From Vibrio cincinnatiensis (GTDB lineage: Bacteria; Pseudomonadota; Gammaproteobacteria; Enterobacterales; Vibrionaceae), in contig NZ_SGOM01000003.1 in assembly GCF_022113815.1 (NCBI RefSeq), positions 248,001 to 312,000 on the forward strand: 64,000 nucleotides of DNA, in the 5' to 3' direction. Position 1 is the first letter of the stretch, and every line of letters starts with the position of its first letter. The notes under the pieces were generated by a model that saw only the letters and a program-made list of their open reading frames with translations, made no database searches and was not told where the DNA came from. Below, one piece after another: positions 45,158 to 55,131 of this stretch. The position numbers and the translations under genes were made by a program.

Positions 45158-45832
45158 TTAAGCGAGTAAAATATTTTTTAACTCATATAAAGAAGCCACT
45201 TCATAGTGCGCATCAATCCCCTCTGGGCGAGGATGTTGATGAGCGTTCAACCAACAAGTTTCAATCCCAAAGTTAAGCCCACCCAAAATATCTGAATGTG
45301 GGTTGTCGCCGACCATCAGTACTTTTTCTTTTGAAGGGTTCCCCATTCTTTCCATCGCGTGCTCAAAAATACCCGCGTCAGGTTTGGCTATGCCGACTTG
45401 TTCAGAAATAACAATGTGCTCAAAATAAGCCGTCATCCCTGTTTTCGCTAAACGAACATCTTGCAGCTCGGTAAAACCGTTGGTAATAATGCCCAGCTTT
45501 GCTTTTCCTTTTAACGCATCTAATAACTCTTTTGCACCAGGCAACAAAGTACAAATATCGGCCATTGCAGTTAAAAAGGCACTGTTGAGCTCTGCAGTGG
45601 TCGTCTCTAATTTCTGAGCCCATGACTCGAAACGAATATGCTTCAGTTGCTCTGCGGTAATATCACCATTTTGGTAATCAACCCAAAGTGGTTTGTTGAC
45701 TTGTTGATATTGATGAAAATCTTGCTCAGTAAAATCTACCCCCTTACGAGCAAACATCAATTGCATCCCTTTAAAGGCATCAAAATGGAATAAGGTTTCA
45801 TCCGCATCAAACAAAATCCAATCGTACTTCAT
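45158..45832 (-). CDS. yjjG: Pyrimidine 5'-nucleotidase YjjG
   Basis: A 224-residue HAD phosphatase. The nucleophile motif is [12 protein letters not shown] (near residue 9), motif II is ITNG, motif III lysine is in [11 protein letters not shown], and motif IV is [26 protein letters not shown] and GDNPHSDI are typical of YjjG, which removes phosphate from dUMP, dTMP and odd nucleotides. GAGGAGCAAGTA precedes the ATG. Confidence 0.92.
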   Translation of the reverse strand: MKYDWILFDADETLFHFDAFKGMQLMFARKGVDFTEQDFHQYQQVNKPLWVDYQNGDITAEQLKHIRFESWAQKLETTTAELNSAFLTAMADICTLLPGAKELLDALKGKAKLGIITNGFTELQDVRLAKTGMTAYFEHIVISEQVGIAKPDAGIFEHAMERMGNPSKEKVLMVGDNPHSDILGGLNFGIETCWLNAHQHPRPEGIDAHYEVASLYELKNILLA

Positions 45833-45932
45833 TACTTGCTCCTCAAAATTACCCGCTCAGTGTAGATTGTTTTTAAGAAGATGTTAACCTCATAGACAGG
45901 TCTTATCCGTTAACTGAGCAAGGAGCCTACCG

Positions 45933-46583
45933 ATGAAAAAAGTTGCCGTGATTTTAAGTGGATGTGGTGTTTTTGATGGGGCCGAAATTCATGAAACGGT
46001 ACTCGCACTGCTCGCCATAGAAAAACAAGGAGCCAGTTGGCACTGCTTTGCTCCGAATATTGAACAACAAATCGTCATCAATCATCTGACTGGTGAAGAA
46101 ATGAATGAAACCCGTAATGTCTTGGTTGAAGCTGCACGGATCACTCGTGGTAACATTCAAGACGTTGCCAAGCTAAATGTCCAAGACTTTGATGCTTTAT
46201 TGCTCCCCGGCGGTTTTGGCGTGGCCAAAAACCTCAGTGATTTTGCCACTCAAGGCGCAAAATGTTGCATCAACGATCAAGTTGCCAGCGTTTGCCGAGC
46301 TTTTGCAAAAGTCGGAAAGCCTGCTGGTTATCTTTGTATTGCACCGACACTTATTCCTCATATTTATTCATCTGGCGTTGAAGGTACGATCGGCAATGAT
46401 CCAGATACCGCTTGTGCATTTAATAAAATGGGGGGTGAACACGTAAACTGCCCAGTCGATGATTATGTTTACGACCAGCAGTATAATGTCTTGTCTACGC
46501 CAGCTTATATGCTTGCAGAAAATATATCTCAAGCCGCAGCAGGGATTGAACGACTCGTCAAACGGTTAATTCAACTGGCTTAA
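45933..46583 (+). CDS. elbB: Glyoxalase ElbB (DJ-1/PfpI family)
   Basis: A 216-residue protein of the class I glutamine amidotransferase-like superfamily. KKVAVILSGCGVFDGAEIHETVLALLAIEKQGA is the ElbB signature and LLLPGGFGVAKNLSDFA follows. ElbB shows weak glyoxalase activity and was linked to isoprenoid metabolism in E. coli. AAGGAGCCTACCG precedes the ATG. It is a single-gene unit with its own terminator. Confidence 0.92.
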   Translation: MKKVAVILSGCGVFDGAEIHETVLALLAIEKQGASWHCFAPNIEQQIVINHLTGEEMNETRNVLVEAARITRGNIQDVAKLNVQDFDALLLPGGFGVAKNLSDFATQGAKCCINDQVASVCRAFAKVGKPAGYLCIAPTLIPHIYSSGVEGTIGNDPDTACAFNKMGGEHVNCPVDDYVYDQQYNVLSTPAYMLAENISQAAAGIERLVKRLIQLA

Positions 46584-46591
46584 TGTAGAGC

Positions 46592-46630
46592 AGAATCCAT
46601 CTTGTACTCAATCTGATGGATTCTTGTTTT
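46592..46630 (+). terminator. Terminator of elbB
   Basis: AGAATCCATC pairs with GATGGATTCT (46615-46624) and is followed by TGTTTT. It lies between elbB and the convergent folE. Confidence 0.7.
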
Positions 46631-46646
46631 GAGAGCTCGGCTAGGC

Positions 46647-47300
46647 TTAGCGTAAACCGTGTAAAAATTCAGCGCGGGTAGAAGGGTTTGACTTAAAAAT
46701 ACCGCCTAACGCTGTGGTAGTGGTCACGCTGGTCGCGTCCATAACGCCACGCGATTTCACACAGTAATGAGTGGCATCGATGGTCACCGCAACATCGTCA
46801 GATTCAAGCAAAGTTTGTAGTGCAACTAGAATTTGTTGGGTTAACCGCTCTTGGACCTGTGGCCGCTGAGCAAAAAAACGGACAATACGATTAATCTTTG
46901 ATAAACCAATGATTTTTCCACGAGGAATATACGCCACTGCGGCTTTACCATCAATCGTCACTAAGTGATGTTCACACGTGCTGGTCAAGGTGATGTCTTT
47001 AACACATACCATCTCACTGACCTTCATTTTGTTTTCTATGACGGTGATTTTTGGGAAGTTTTTATAGTCAAGCCCAGAAAAAATTTCATCCACATACATT
47101 TTTGCGATTCGATGTGGCGTTTCTTCTAAACTGTCATCCGTTAAATCAAGACCAAGAAGATTCAGAATCTCACGCATATGATGTTCAATTTGTGTTTTCT
47201 TGTCTTCACGGCTGATCGCATTGGGTTGCATTGGCGTTTCCTGACCGCGGCTTTCAAGTGCCGCTTTCACTAACTGGGCGGATTCGCTCAAACTTGACAT
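46647..47300 (-). CDS. folE: GTP cyclohydrolase I (FolE)
   Basis: A 217-residue FolE of normal length. The zinc ligands C109, H112 and C180 are present (STCEHHL and [11 protein letters not shown]). It converts GTP to dihydroneopterin triphosphate, the first step to folate. AGAGGTAGGGAA precedes the ATG. It is divergent from moeA, matching the known neighbourhood of pterin and molybdopterin genes. Confidence 0.96.
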   Translation of the reverse strand: MSSLSESAQLVKAALESRGQETPMQPNAISREDKKTQIEHHMREILNLLGLDLTDDSLEETPHRIAKMYVDEIFSGLDYKNFPKITVIENKMKVSEMVCVKDITLTSTCEHHLVTIDGKAAVAYIPRGKIIGLSKINRIVRFFAQRPQVQERLTQQILVALQTLLESDDVAVTIDATHYCVKSRGVMDATSVTTTTALGGIFKSNPSTRAEFLHGLR

Positions 47301-47449
47301 TTCCCTACCTCTTAATTACCCCTTTTGGATGGCAGACAAGAATACTCGTATTTTTGAATAATTACATCCCTATTTTATAAGAGGGCATTATTGTCCTGCC
47401 CTTTGTATGCTAAAGTACCCCAAAAAATAATGACCATAGGATGACCGAT

Positions 47450-48685
47450 ATGGGCTGCTGCGATGCTCCGGGCTTAATGCCCATTGAAGATGCACTCAAT
47501 GCGATGCTTTCACGCATTACACCGATTCATGACACGCTACAACTCCCATTAGCCGAAGCACTCGGCTTTGTGCTTGCTGAAGATATTCTCTCCCCTATTA
47601 ATGTTCCTCCTTTTGATAATTCTGCTATGGATGGCTACGCCGTAAGGCGTGCCGAACTTATGCTCAATGGTCCATTGCCAGTAGCGGGGAAATCTTTTGC
47701 AGGCCAACCCTTTATTGGCCATTGGCCAGCAATGACATGTATCCGCATCATGACAGGGGCCCAGATCCCAACTGGATGTGATGCAGTGATCATGCAAGAG
47801 CAAGCACAAGTAACAGAACAAGGTATTCAGTTTTCAGTCTCTGAGGTTAAAGCGAACGCCAATATTCGCCCCACAGGTGATGATATCCAACAAGGGAATG
47901 TGGTACTCAGTAAAGGTGAACGTTTAACCGTACGCGACATTCCAATGATTGCCACCTTAGGCGTAAGCCATGTGCGTGTTTTTCGTAAACCTAAAGTTGC
48001 CTTTTTCTCAACAGGAGATGAATTAAAACCGCTGGGTGTCCCCCTACAAGCTGGGCAAATTTATGATAGTAACCGCTATGGCATAAAGCCTTTAATTGAA
48101 AATTTTGGCTGTGAAGCCATTGACTTAGGCATCATCCCCGATTGTCCAACCCAATTAACCGCAACATTTGAACAAGCACAGGTTCAGGCCGATGTAGTGG
48201 TCACCTCCGGTGGCGTCAGTGTTGGAGAGGCAGACTACACCAAAGATATTCTGGCTGAACTGGGTGAAATTGGTTTTTGGAAGTTAGCCATAAAACCGGG
48301 AAAACCTTTCGCATTTGGCTCACTGAATCATGCGTGGTTTTGTGGCCTACCGGGCAATCCGGTTTCTGCCGTGTTAACCCTGTATGTACTGGTTCAACCC
48401 ATGCTGGCAAAGCTTGCCGGACACACGGCTTGGCAAGCTCCACTATCCATTCCGGCGGTCACCCGCTCTCGTTTTAAAAAATCGCCGGGCCGAACAGACT
48501 ATCAACGTGGTGTCTACTCAATTGAAAATGGACAATTTGTCGTTGAAAGCACAGGGAATCAAAGCTCTGGTGCCTTTCGTTCCATGAGTTTAGCCAACTG
48601 TTTTGTCGTACTTGAACAAGAACGAGGCCATGTTGAAGCCGGAGAAACGGTCAATATTCAGCTTTTTAATGCCAGCTTGTATTAG
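47450..48685 (+). CDS. moeA: Molybdopterin molybdenumtransferase MoeA
   Basis: A 411-residue Moe[34 protein letters not shown] and [13 protein letters not shown] belong to domains I to [11 protein letters not shown] and [15 protein letters not shown] to the MogA-like domain, and a small C-terminal domain follows. It inserts molybdate into adenylated molybdopterin. The ATG at 47450 is preferred because AGGA lies eight bases before it; an ATG three codons upstream (47441) is also in frame. It begins the moeA-moeB operon. Confidence 0.95.
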   Translation: MGCCDAPGLMPIEDALNAMLSRITPIHDTLQLPLAEALGFVLAEDILSPINVPPFDNSAMDGYAVRRAELMLNGPLPVAGKSFAGQPFIGHWPAMTCIRIMTGAQIPTGCDAVIMQEQAQVTEQGIQFSVSEVKANANIRPTGDDIQQGNVVLSKGERLTVRDIPMIATLGVSHVRVFRKPKVAFFSTGDELKPLGVPLQAGQIYDSNRYGIKPLIENFGCEAIDLGIIPDCPTQLTATFEQAQVQADVVVTSGGVSVGEADYTKDILAELGEIGFWKLAIKPGKPFAFGSLNHAWFCGLPGNPVSAVLTLYVLVQPMLAKLAGHTAWQAPLSIPAVTRSRFKKSPGRTDYQRGVYSIENGQFVVESTGNQSSGAFRSMSLANCFVVLEQERGHVEAGETVNIQLFNASLY

Positions 48686-48693
48686 GAAAACAC

Positions 48694-49452
48694 ATGGATA
48701 TTTTGTCTGATCAAGAAATGCTGCGTTATAACCGTCAGATCACCCTAAAAGCTTTTGATTTCGATGGACAAGAAGCATTAAAACAGAGCTCTGTTTTAAT
48801 GCTGGGAGCAGGGGGGTTAGGCTGCGCGGCAAGTCAATACTTAGCGACCGCAGGCATTGGTCACCTGACCCTCATTGATGACGATGTGGTTGAATTGTCT
48901 AACCTTCAACGCCAAGTGCTGCACACTGATACAGACATAGGCCGCTATAAAGTGGATTCGGCGGCTGAGTCACTGCATAAACTAAACCCACATGTAAACA
49001 TCACAACGGTTGCACAGCGTTTAGATGATGAAGCGTTGAATATGCTTGTTGCAACTCATACTCTCGTATTAGATGCGTGTGATAATGTTGATACTCGTAA
49101 CCAACTTAACCGCCTATGCTACCAAAATAAAACGCCTTTAGTTTCCGGAGCCGCGATTCGAATGGAAGGGCAAGTCAGTGTGTTTATGTATCAACACGCT
49201 GACGAACCATGTTACCAATGTTTAAGCGCCTTATTTGGCAACCATGCGCTCACCTGTGTAGAAGCGGGGGTTATGGCTCCCGTGGTGGGTATTATCGGTG
49301 CAGTACAAGCGATGGAAGCCATCAAAGTTATCGCGCATTATGGTCAGCCGTTAAGCGGAAAAATATTGATGCTCGATGCACTAAGCATGACATGGCGAGA
49401 AATGAAATTACCCAAACAGGCTCACTGCCCTATTTGTCATGCTCAATCATGA
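48694..49452 (+). CDS. moeB: Molybdopterin-synthase adenylyltransferase MoeB
   Basis: A 252-residue E1-like enzyme. MLGAGGLGCAASQYLATAGIGHLTLIDDDVVELSNLQRQVLH is the nucleotide-binding start, and the two cysteine pairs CYQC and CPICH bind zinc. It adenylates the C-terminus of MoaD so that sulfur can be added. It starts eight bases after moeA and is cotranscribed. ThiF is the close alternative, but the moeA neighbour settles it. Confidence 0.95.
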   Translation: MDILSDQEMLRYNRQITLKAFDFDGQEALKQSSVLMLGAGGLGCAASQYLATAGIGHLTLIDDDVVELSNLQRQVLHTDTDIGRYKVDSAAESLHKLNPHVNITTVAQRLDDEALNMLVATHTLVLDACDNVDTRNQLNRLCYQNKTPLVSGAAIRMEGQVSVFMYQHADEPCYQCLSALFGNHALTCVEAGVMAPVVGIIGAVQAMEAIKVIAHYGQPLSGKILMLDALSMTWREMKLPKQAHCPICHAQS

Positions 49453-49524
49453 TCACGAAAAAGACGACAGGCCACCGGTGATAAGAGCGCCCTGCCATAT
49501 TTTCTCACTTAAGGAATAGGAACC

Positions 49525-50349
49525 ATGTCTCCACTCGTAACTCCAGCTTGGCTATCTCAGCATTTAGACTCTCCAGAAGTCATCATCCTCGATTGCAGTA
49601 TTGAATTTCAAATTCCTAATGAAACGGAGAAAGATTGGCTCAATAGAATCCCTGGGGCGCGCCGCTTTAATTACGATAAAGAGTTTTGCGATATCTACAG
49701 CACTCTGCCGCATATGATGCCTGATGAGCTTCGTTTTAATTTTCTCGCACAAACATTGGGAATCAATCAAAATGCCATCATTGTGGTTTACGACAATAGT
49801 GGGACGTTTGCTTCACCTCGCGCTTGGTGGATGTTTCGCGCCTTTGGTCATAAGCACGTCTATATTTTAGATGGAGGACTCCCCGAGTGGAAAGCTGCTG
49901 GTTATAAAGTCACTCAAGAATATTCCCCCATTTCAAGCCGAGGTGATTTTGATGGAAAGCTTCAACCTCACCATTTTGTCGATGCCGGCTATGTTTTCAA
50001 TAAAATCACCGACCCCACTAGCCTCACGATCGACGCTCGTTCTCAAGAACGGTTTTTAGCTCAAGTCCCGGAGCCAAGAGTGGGCGTACGCAGTGGACAT
50101 ATCCCACATTCGTGTAACCTACCATTTGGTCAATTAATGAATGGCCATAAAATGAAGTCACCGTCAGAACTCACATCGATTCTCGCCCCAACCTTACCTT
50201 CCGCTGATGAGTACCTTTTTAGCTGCGGCTCTGGGGTAACCGCTTGTATTGTTCTGCTTGCCGCTTATCTCTGCGATTACCCAAACCTTGCGGTGTATGA
50301 CGGTTCATGGACAGAATGGGGCCAGCGCCATGAACTGCCGATCGAATAG
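49525..50349 (+). CDS. sseA: 3-mercaptopyruvate sulfurtransferase SseA
   Basis: A 274-residue protein with two rhodanese domains. The second holds the active cysteine C234 in CGSGVTA, the 3-mercaptopyruvate type loop rather than the thiosulfate type. The N-terminal domain is inactive, as usual. It moves sulfur from 3-mercaptopyruvate to thiols or cyanide. AAGGAATAGGAACC precedes the ATG. Its place after moeAB, 70 bases downstream, might mean shared transcription and a sulfur-supply role (inference). Confidence 0.9.
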   Translation: MSPLVTPAWLSQHLDSPEVIILDCSIEFQIPNETEKDWLNRIPGARRFNYDKEFCDIYSTLPHMMPDELRFNFLAQTLGINQNAIIVVYDNSGTFASPRAWWMFRAFGHKHVYILDGGLPEWKAAGYKVTQEYSPISSRGDFDGKLQPHHFVDAGYVFNKITDPTSLTIDARSQERFLAQVPEPRVGVRSGHIPHSCNLPFGQLMNGHKMKSPSELTSILAPTLPSADEYLFSCGSGVTACIVLLAAYLCDYPNLAVYDGSWTEWGQRHELPIE

Positions 50350-50402
50350 CAAAACCCAGCCTCAAACGTATCTACACACAGTGTCGTAATGGGGAACCCT
50401 GC

Positions 50403-51401
50403 TCATCTTGTGCCATCTAACTTACGCATCTGCTCATCTAAGTTCAAAACCGTTAATGCGTTACTCACACTCGTTGCGATCACATCGATCGCGCCGGTGC
50501 GAAGGGCACCAAGCAGGGAAAGGGGTTTGCTATTTTCCGCCGCAATCGCAATTACTTCAGAAATCGGACGAAATTCATCAATGCCTAGCCCAATGACACG
50601 ATCGCTCATGACTGTATTGGCGATTTGGCCATGGATATTGAAAAAATCATAACCCGCAAAGTCCCCCACAACCCCTTGTTGAAGCCGAGACTGTACAACT
50701 TCATCAGGCGTAAACCAGCCAAGATCCACCATATAGCTATTTTCACTCATATCCCCAATCCCTACCAAGGCAATATCCGCTTTACGTGCTAAGTCCAAAG
50801 TCTGCTTAACAGTAGCATTTTGCATAAAAGCCAGCTTTTGGCCCCGATTCTCTGCATAGGCTGGCGCATAGAGAGTTTCGGATGTGCCACCATATTTTTT
50901 CGCCATTTGTCGACAAATATGGTCGGCATTGAACATTCCGCCTCGGGGGTGAATTCCTCCAATACTACAAACAAATTTACAATCTCTTGGCGTGATGACG
51001 CCAATATGGTGAGCAACTGCCGAAACATTTCGCCCTTGGCCAATACTGACCACCATGCCATTTTTTAAGGTACTGGATAGGTAATTAGAAACTAACCCAG
51101 CCACTTGCTGCCTTTGTTGCTCTTCATTGGGTTGATCTAAAGCAACCAACGCCCGTTTAATACCGAACCGTTCAATTAATCGCTGTTCGATTTTTGCACT
51201 AAAAACTGGGTGGTACTTAACGGTGATCTCAACAATTCCTTCATCTCTTGCCTGTTTAAGTAAGCGCCCAACCTTAGCGCGGGAAAGCGAAAACTTTTTG
51301 GAAATTTCCTCTTGAGTTGCGCCATCTTGATAATAAGCCACTGATATTTCAGTCAGTAGATCGGTATTTTCCATTGAAAAATCTGTGCTTGAACTACTCA
51401 T
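50403..51401 (-). CDS. SorC/DeoR-type sugar-phosphate-sensing regulator
   Basis: A 332-residue SorC-family regulator. The N-terminal helix-turn-helix is EEISKKFSLSRAKVGRLLKQARDEGIVEITV and residues about 70-325 form the sugar-binding domain (VVSIGQGRNVSAVAHHIGVI, ALVGIGDMSENSYM, GDFAGYDFFNIHGQ, RVIGLGIDEFRPI). Members sense phosphorylated sugars. It is divergent from talB-tktA, so it probably controls pentose phosphate genes; repeated elements in the shared region are likely operators. The exact effector is unknown. Confidence 0.88.
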   Translation of the reverse strand: MSSSSTDFSMENTDLLTEISVAYYQDGATQEEISKKFSLSRAKVGRLLKQARDEGIVEITVKYHPVFSAKIEQRLIERFGIKRALVALDQPNEEQQRQQVAGLVSNYLSSTLKNGMVVSIGQGRNVSAVAHHIGVITPRDCKFVCSIGGIHPRGGMFNADHICRQMAKKYGGTSETLYAPAYAENRGQKLAFMQNATVKQTLDLARKADIALVGIGDMSENSYMVDLGWFTPDEVVQSRLQQGVVGDFAGYDFFNIHGQIANTVMSDRVIGLGIDEFRPISEVIAIAAENSKPLSLLGALRTGAIDVIATSVSNALTVLNLDEQMRKLDGTR

Positions 51402-51443
51402 ACACCACTCTCACTCTCGATTTAGTGACTAGCATAAATTAAC

Positions 51444-51474
51444 TTGAACATATGCTCATTGACCTAGCATATGT
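51444..51474. promoter_or_regulatory. Probable SorC operator 1, inverted repeat
   Basis: TTGAACATATGCTCATTG with a perfect 9-base inverted partner: ACATATGCT (51448-51456) and AGCATATGT (51466-51474), nine bases apart. It is about 45 bases upstream of the SorC gene start, a position that suits autoregulation. Confidence 0.55.
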
Positions 51475-51490
51475 AAAGCGCTCGCCACAA

Positions 51491-51506
51491 TCAACATTTG
51501 CTCATC
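51491..51506 (+). promoter_or_regulatory. Probable SorC operator 2
   Basis: TCAACATTTGCTCATC shares the AACATWTGCTCAT core with operator 1 in the same orientation. Confidence 0.45.
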
Positions 51507-51700
51507 ATCAAAACATTTTCTCACTTACATTGTTGAAGCATTCAAAGAGGTACTCGCCCAAAGGCTACCTAAGCAAACGTTTCTTTTCTTATCCGGGTCT
51601 CTATCGATCAAAATTAGTGGGTTGCGTGTGTCATTCCGCCATTATGATGATTGACTTTCTGTACAGATAAGATAAATATGGAACCATCATTTACTCAACG

Positions 51701-51717
51701 AACGAGCAAATGTTCAA
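51701..51717 (-). promoter_or_regulatory. Probable SorC operator 3, near talB
   Basis: AACGAGCAAATGTTCAA is the reverse complement of TTGAACATTTGCTCGTT, matching operator 1 at all but two central and flanking positions. It lies about 135 bases before the talB start, in the range of its promoter. Confidence 0.5.
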
Positions 51718-51852
51718 TGCAATTGTTTGGTCGCTGAAAATTAACGTTCGTATTAGCAAGAGTGAGCTCGTTATCTAGCTAAGACTTTGCTAATCCGCTT
51801 GCCAGTATCCAGCTTCAATGCTGGTTTAGCCACAAGAAATAGGATGATCGAA

Positions 51853-52803
51853 ATGAGCAACAAATTAGAGCAACTTCGTAAACTCACTACTGTTGTCGCC
51901 GATACCGGCGAAATTGATGCGATAAAAAAATATCAACCTGAAGATGCCACCACTAACCCATCTCTTATTCTTAAAGCTGCACAAATTGCCGAATATGCAC
52001 CGCTGATTGATGCGGCTATCGAATATGCCAAAGCACAAAGTTCCGATAAAGCGCAACAAGTGCAAGCTACCTGTGACATGCTTGCCGTTAACATCGGAAA
52101 AGAAATTTTGAAAACGATTCCGGGTCGTATTTCAACCGAGGTCGATGCTCGACTCTCTTATGATACCGAAGGCAGTGTGGCGAAAGCGCGTCAACTTATC
52201 AAAATGTACAACGATGCCGGGATCAGTAATGACCGAATCCTAATCAAGCTCGCCTCAACTTGGGAAGGCATTCGTGCTGCGGAAATTCTAGAAAAAGAAG
52301 GCATTAACTGTAACCTCACTCTCCTTTTCTCTTTCGCACAAGCACGTGCTTGTGCAGAAGCAGGCGTCTTCCTTATTTCACCTTTCGTTGGCCGAATTAT
52401 GGACTGGTACAAAGCCAAAGAAGGCCGTGATTTCGCTCCGCAAGAAGACCCAGGCGTTGTTTCTGTTACCACCATCTACAACTACTACAAAGAGCACGGT
52501 TATCACACTGTGGTTATGGGAGCCAGTTTCCGTAACATTGGTGAAATTCTAGAGCTTGCAGGTTGTGATCGTTTAACGATTGCACCAGCACTGCTGGCTG
52601 AGCTGGAAGCGGCAGAAGGAGAAGTGATTGAGAAATTGGTGGATTCTAAAGGCAGCAAAGCTCGCCCAGCCCCAATGACTCACTCAGAATTCCTTTGGGA
52701 ACATAACCAAGATGCCATGGCAGTTGAGAAGTTAGCAGAAGGTATCCGTAACTTTGCCATTGACCAAGGCAAACTCGAAACCATGATTGCGGCGAAGCTG
52801 TAA
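51853..52803 (+). CDS. talB: Transaldolase B
   Basis: A 316-residue transaldolase of exactly the E. coli TalB length. The Schiff-base lysine K132 is in [12 protein letters not shown] and the [14 protein letters not shown] stretch is intact. It exchanges three-carbon units between sugar phosphates in the non-oxidative pentose phosphate pathway. The ATG at 51853 follows AGGATGATCGAA; 22 extra upstream codons are open but not family-like. It precedes tktA by about 250 bases. Confidence 0.96.
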   Translation: MSNKLEQLRKLTTVVADTGEIDAIKKYQPEDATTNPSLILKAAQIAEYAPLIDAAIEYAKAQSSDKAQQVQATCDMLAVNIGKEILKTIPGRISTEVDARLSYDTEGSVAKARQLIKMYNDAGISNDRILIKLASTWEGIRAAEILEKEGINCNLTLLFSFAQARACAEAGVFLISPFVGRIMDWYKAKEGRDFAPQEDPGVVSVTTIYNYYKEHGYHTVVMGASFRNIGEILELAGCDRLTIAPALLAELEAAEGEVIEKLVDSKGSKARPAPMTHSEFLWEHNQDAMAVEKLAEGIRNFAIDQGKLETMIAAKL

Positions 52804-52820
52804 TTCAAAGGCACCCAACA

Positions 52821-52860
52821 GCTAGCTAGAAAGGATCGCTAAGCGTTTTTCCTAGCTAGC
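52821..52860 (+). repeat. Inverted repeat after talB
   Basis: GCTAGCTAG (52821-52829) and CTAGCTAGC (52852-52860) are perfect arms around a 22-base spacer ending GCGTTTTTC. It may be a terminator or the first stem of the structured region before tktA. Confidence 0.5.
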
Positions 52861-52879
52861 CTAGGTTCTTAAGCCCTAT

Positions 52880-52992
52880 TCTCGGATGGTGCTTTGATGC
52901 ACCATCGATACCCAGACTATTTGCGGTAGCAGGCCAATGACCTGCCTATCACAAGGGTGATGAACGAAAGTGACTCATAATTTTCTCCTTAA
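52880..52992. ncRNA. Multi-hairpin element between talB and tktA
   Basis: Three stem-loops follow each other on the plus strand: GGATGGTGC/GCACCATC (52884-52906), GCAGG/CCTGC (52929-52945, extendable with a bulge to GGTAG/CTATC) and ATCAC/GTGAT (52948-52961). The second and third share bases, so they could be alternative folds. On the minus strand AAGGAGAAAATT precedes an ATG at 52978 that opens a 9-codon frame (MSHFRSSPL). It could be a tktA leader, a small RNA or an antisense RNA; no known class was recognised. Confidence 0.35.
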
Positions 52993-53051
52993 GTAGTAAG
53001 GGTATCACTCTATTTAACTAACTCTGTTTTCAAATAACTCCGGAAAATACT

Positions 53052-55046
53052 ATGGATCGTAAACAATTGGCTAATGCAATTCGTGCTTTGAGCATGGATG
53101 GTGTACAGCAAGCGAATTCGGGACACCCAGGTGCCCCCATGGGAATGGCTGATATCGCAGAAGTGCTTTGGCGCAGCCACTTAAACCATAATCCACACAA
53201 TCCTAAGTGGGCAGACCGAGATCGCTTCGTGCTTTCTAATGGTCACGGCTCCATGTTGCTTTACTCTTTACTTCATCTAAGTGGTTATGATCTGTCTATT
53301 GATGATCTGAAAAACTTCCGTCAACTGCATTCTAAAACCCCCGGACACCCTGAATATGGTTATGCTCCAGGAATTGAAACCACCACAGGTCCATTAGGCC
53401 AAGGGATTACTAATGCCGTCGGTATGGCCATGGCAGAAAAAGCTCTCGCCGCTCAGTTTAATCAACCCGAGCATGACATCGTTGATCACTTCACTTATGT
53501 CTTTATGGGTGATGGTTGTTTGATGGAAGGTATTTCTCATGAAGCCTGTTCACTGGCTGGCACATTAGGGCTTGGTAAACTCATTGCTTTCTGGGATGAC
53601 AATGGTATCTCTATTGATGGTCATGTAGAAGGCTGGTTCTCTGACGACACGCCTAAACGTTTTGAAGCTTACGGTTGGCATGTCATTCCAGCCGTTGATG
53701 GCCATGATGCTGAAGCGATTAATGCTGCAATTATTGAAGCAAAAGCGGAAACTGCTCGCCCAACACTCATTTGTACTAAAACCATTATTGGTTTTGGTTC
53801 TCCCAATAAATCCGGTTCACATGACTGTCATGGCGCACCTCTTGGCCATGATGAAATTAAAGCAGCAAAAGAATTTTTAGGTTGGAAATACGGTGCGTTC
53901 GAAATTCCGCAAGAGATCTACTCAGAATGGTCAGCGAAGGAAGCTGGCGCAACTAAGGAAACAGCGTGGAATCAGAAATTTGCAGCTTATGAAGCAGCGT
54001 ACCCCGAGCTGGCGGCTGAATTTAAACGCCGCGTAAACGGTGAATTACCCGCGCAGTGGGAAGAGAAAGCGAGCCAAATCATTGCGGATCTACAAGCTAA
54101 CCCTGCCAATATTGCGTCACGTAAGGCATCACAAAACGTGTTAGAAGCCTTTGGTCAGCTACTCCCCGAGTTTATGGGTGGTTCAGCAGACTTGGCTCCA
54201 TCTAACCTCACAATGTGGTCCGGTTCTCAATCACTGACGGCTGACGACTTCTCTGGTAACTATATTCATTATGGCGTTCGTGAGTTTGGAATGACGGCGA
54301 TCATGAACGGCATCGCCCTACACGGTGGCTTTATTCCTTACGGTGCAACCTTCCTGATGTTTATGGAATACGCTCGTAATGCCATGCGCATGGCCGCATT
54401 GATGAAAATTCAAAATATCCAAGTTTACACCCATGATTCCATTGGTTTAGGTGAAGACGGCCCCACTCACCAACCTGTTGAACAAGTTGCATCACTGCGC
54501 TTAACACCGAATATGAGCACATGGCGCCCTTGTGACCAAGTTGAATCAGCAATGGCTTGGAAACTGGCGATTGAGCGTAAAGAGGCCCCATCGGCTTTGA
54601 TCTTCTCTCGTCAGAACTTAGCTCAGCAGCCTCGTACGGCCGAGCAAGTTGCAGACATTGCGAAAGGTGGTTATGTCTTAAAAGATTGCGCAGGGAAACC
54701 CGAACTTATCTTGATTGCAACGGGCTCTGAAGTTAGCCTTGCGGTAGACGCGGCAGAGAAACTGGCGGCGGAAGGTAAACAAGTACGAGTCGTTTCGATG
54801 CCATCGACTGATACGTTTGATAAACAAGAAGCCGCTTACCGTGAAACCGTATTACCTGCTGATGTGACCAAACGTATTGCGATTGAAGCAGGTATTGCCG
54901 ATTTCTGGTACAAATACGTCGGTTTTGGCGGCAAAATCATCGGTATGACAAGCTTTGGTGAGTCAGCACCTGCGGATGAGCTGTTTAAATTATTTGGGTT
55001 TACCACCGATAACGTAGTTAAAACTGCCCAAGAACTACTGGTGTAA
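53052..55046 (+). CDS. tktA: Transketolase
   Basis: A 664-residue transketolase, standard length. The thiamine diphosphate motif is [64 protein letters not shown] and [18 protein letters not shown] are the conserved substrate and cofactor sites. It moves two-carbon units between sugar phosphates. It follows talB and both are probably under the divergent SorC regulator. A strong terminator follows. Confidence 0.96.
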   Translation: MDRKQLANAIRALSMDGVQQANSGHPGAPMGMADIAEVLWRSHLNHNPHNPKWADRDRFVLSNGHGSMLLYSLLHLSGYDLSIDDLKNFRQLHSKTPGHPEYGYAPGIETTTGPLGQGITNAVGMAMAEKALAAQFNQPEHDIVDHFTYVFMGDGCLMEGISHEACSLAGTLGLGKLIAFWDDNGISIDGHVEGWFSDDTPKRFEAYGWHVIPAVDGHDAEAINAAIIEAKAETARPTLICTKTIIGFGSPNKSGSHDCHGAPLGHDEIKAAKEFLGWKYGAFEIPQEIYSEWSAKEAGATKETAWNQKFAAYEAAYPELAAEFKRRVNGELPAQWEEKASQIIADLQANPANIASRKASQNVLEAFGQLLPEFMGGSADLAPSNLTMWSGSQSLTADDFSGNYIHYGVREFGMTAIMNGIALHGGFIPYGATFLMFMEYARNAMRMAALMKIQNIQVYTHDSIGLGEDGPTHQPVEQVASLRLTPNMSTWRPCDQVESAMAWKLAIERKEAPSALIFSRQNLAQQPRTAEQVADIAKGGYVLKDCAGKPELILIATGSEVSLAVDAAEKLAAEGKQVRVVSMPSTDTFDKQEAAYRETVLPADVTKRIAIEAGIADFWYKYVGFGGKIIGMTSFGESAPADELFKLFGFTTDNVVKTAQELLV

Positions 55047-55075
55047 TTACCCTAAATAATGAAACCCTAACCATA

Positions 55076-55112
55076 AAAATGCCAGTCATAATAGGACTGG
55101 CATTTTCTTATT
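55076..55112. terminator. Bidirectional terminator between tktA and the LysR gene
   Basis: AAAATGCCAGTC (55076-55087) pairs with GACTGGCATTTT (55095-55106), followed by CTTATT on the plus strand; the minus strand also has T residues after the stem. Confidence 0.85.
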
Positions 55113-55131
55113 CCAGAGCCATGCTGTTTTC

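Larger units (their letters stand above)
51402..51852. other. Divergent control region between the SorC gene and talB
   Basis: About 450 bases without a gene. It contains three copies of a TTGAACATWTGCTC-type element (listed separately) and should hold the promoters for both directions. The open frame upstream of the true talB start is not TalB-like. Confidence 0.6.

Noticed and set aside
52949..52978. 9-codon minus-strand frame MSHFRSSPL considered as a gene
   Set aside because: It is too short to support as a coding gene despite a good ribosome site; it is kept only as part of the structured-element finding.
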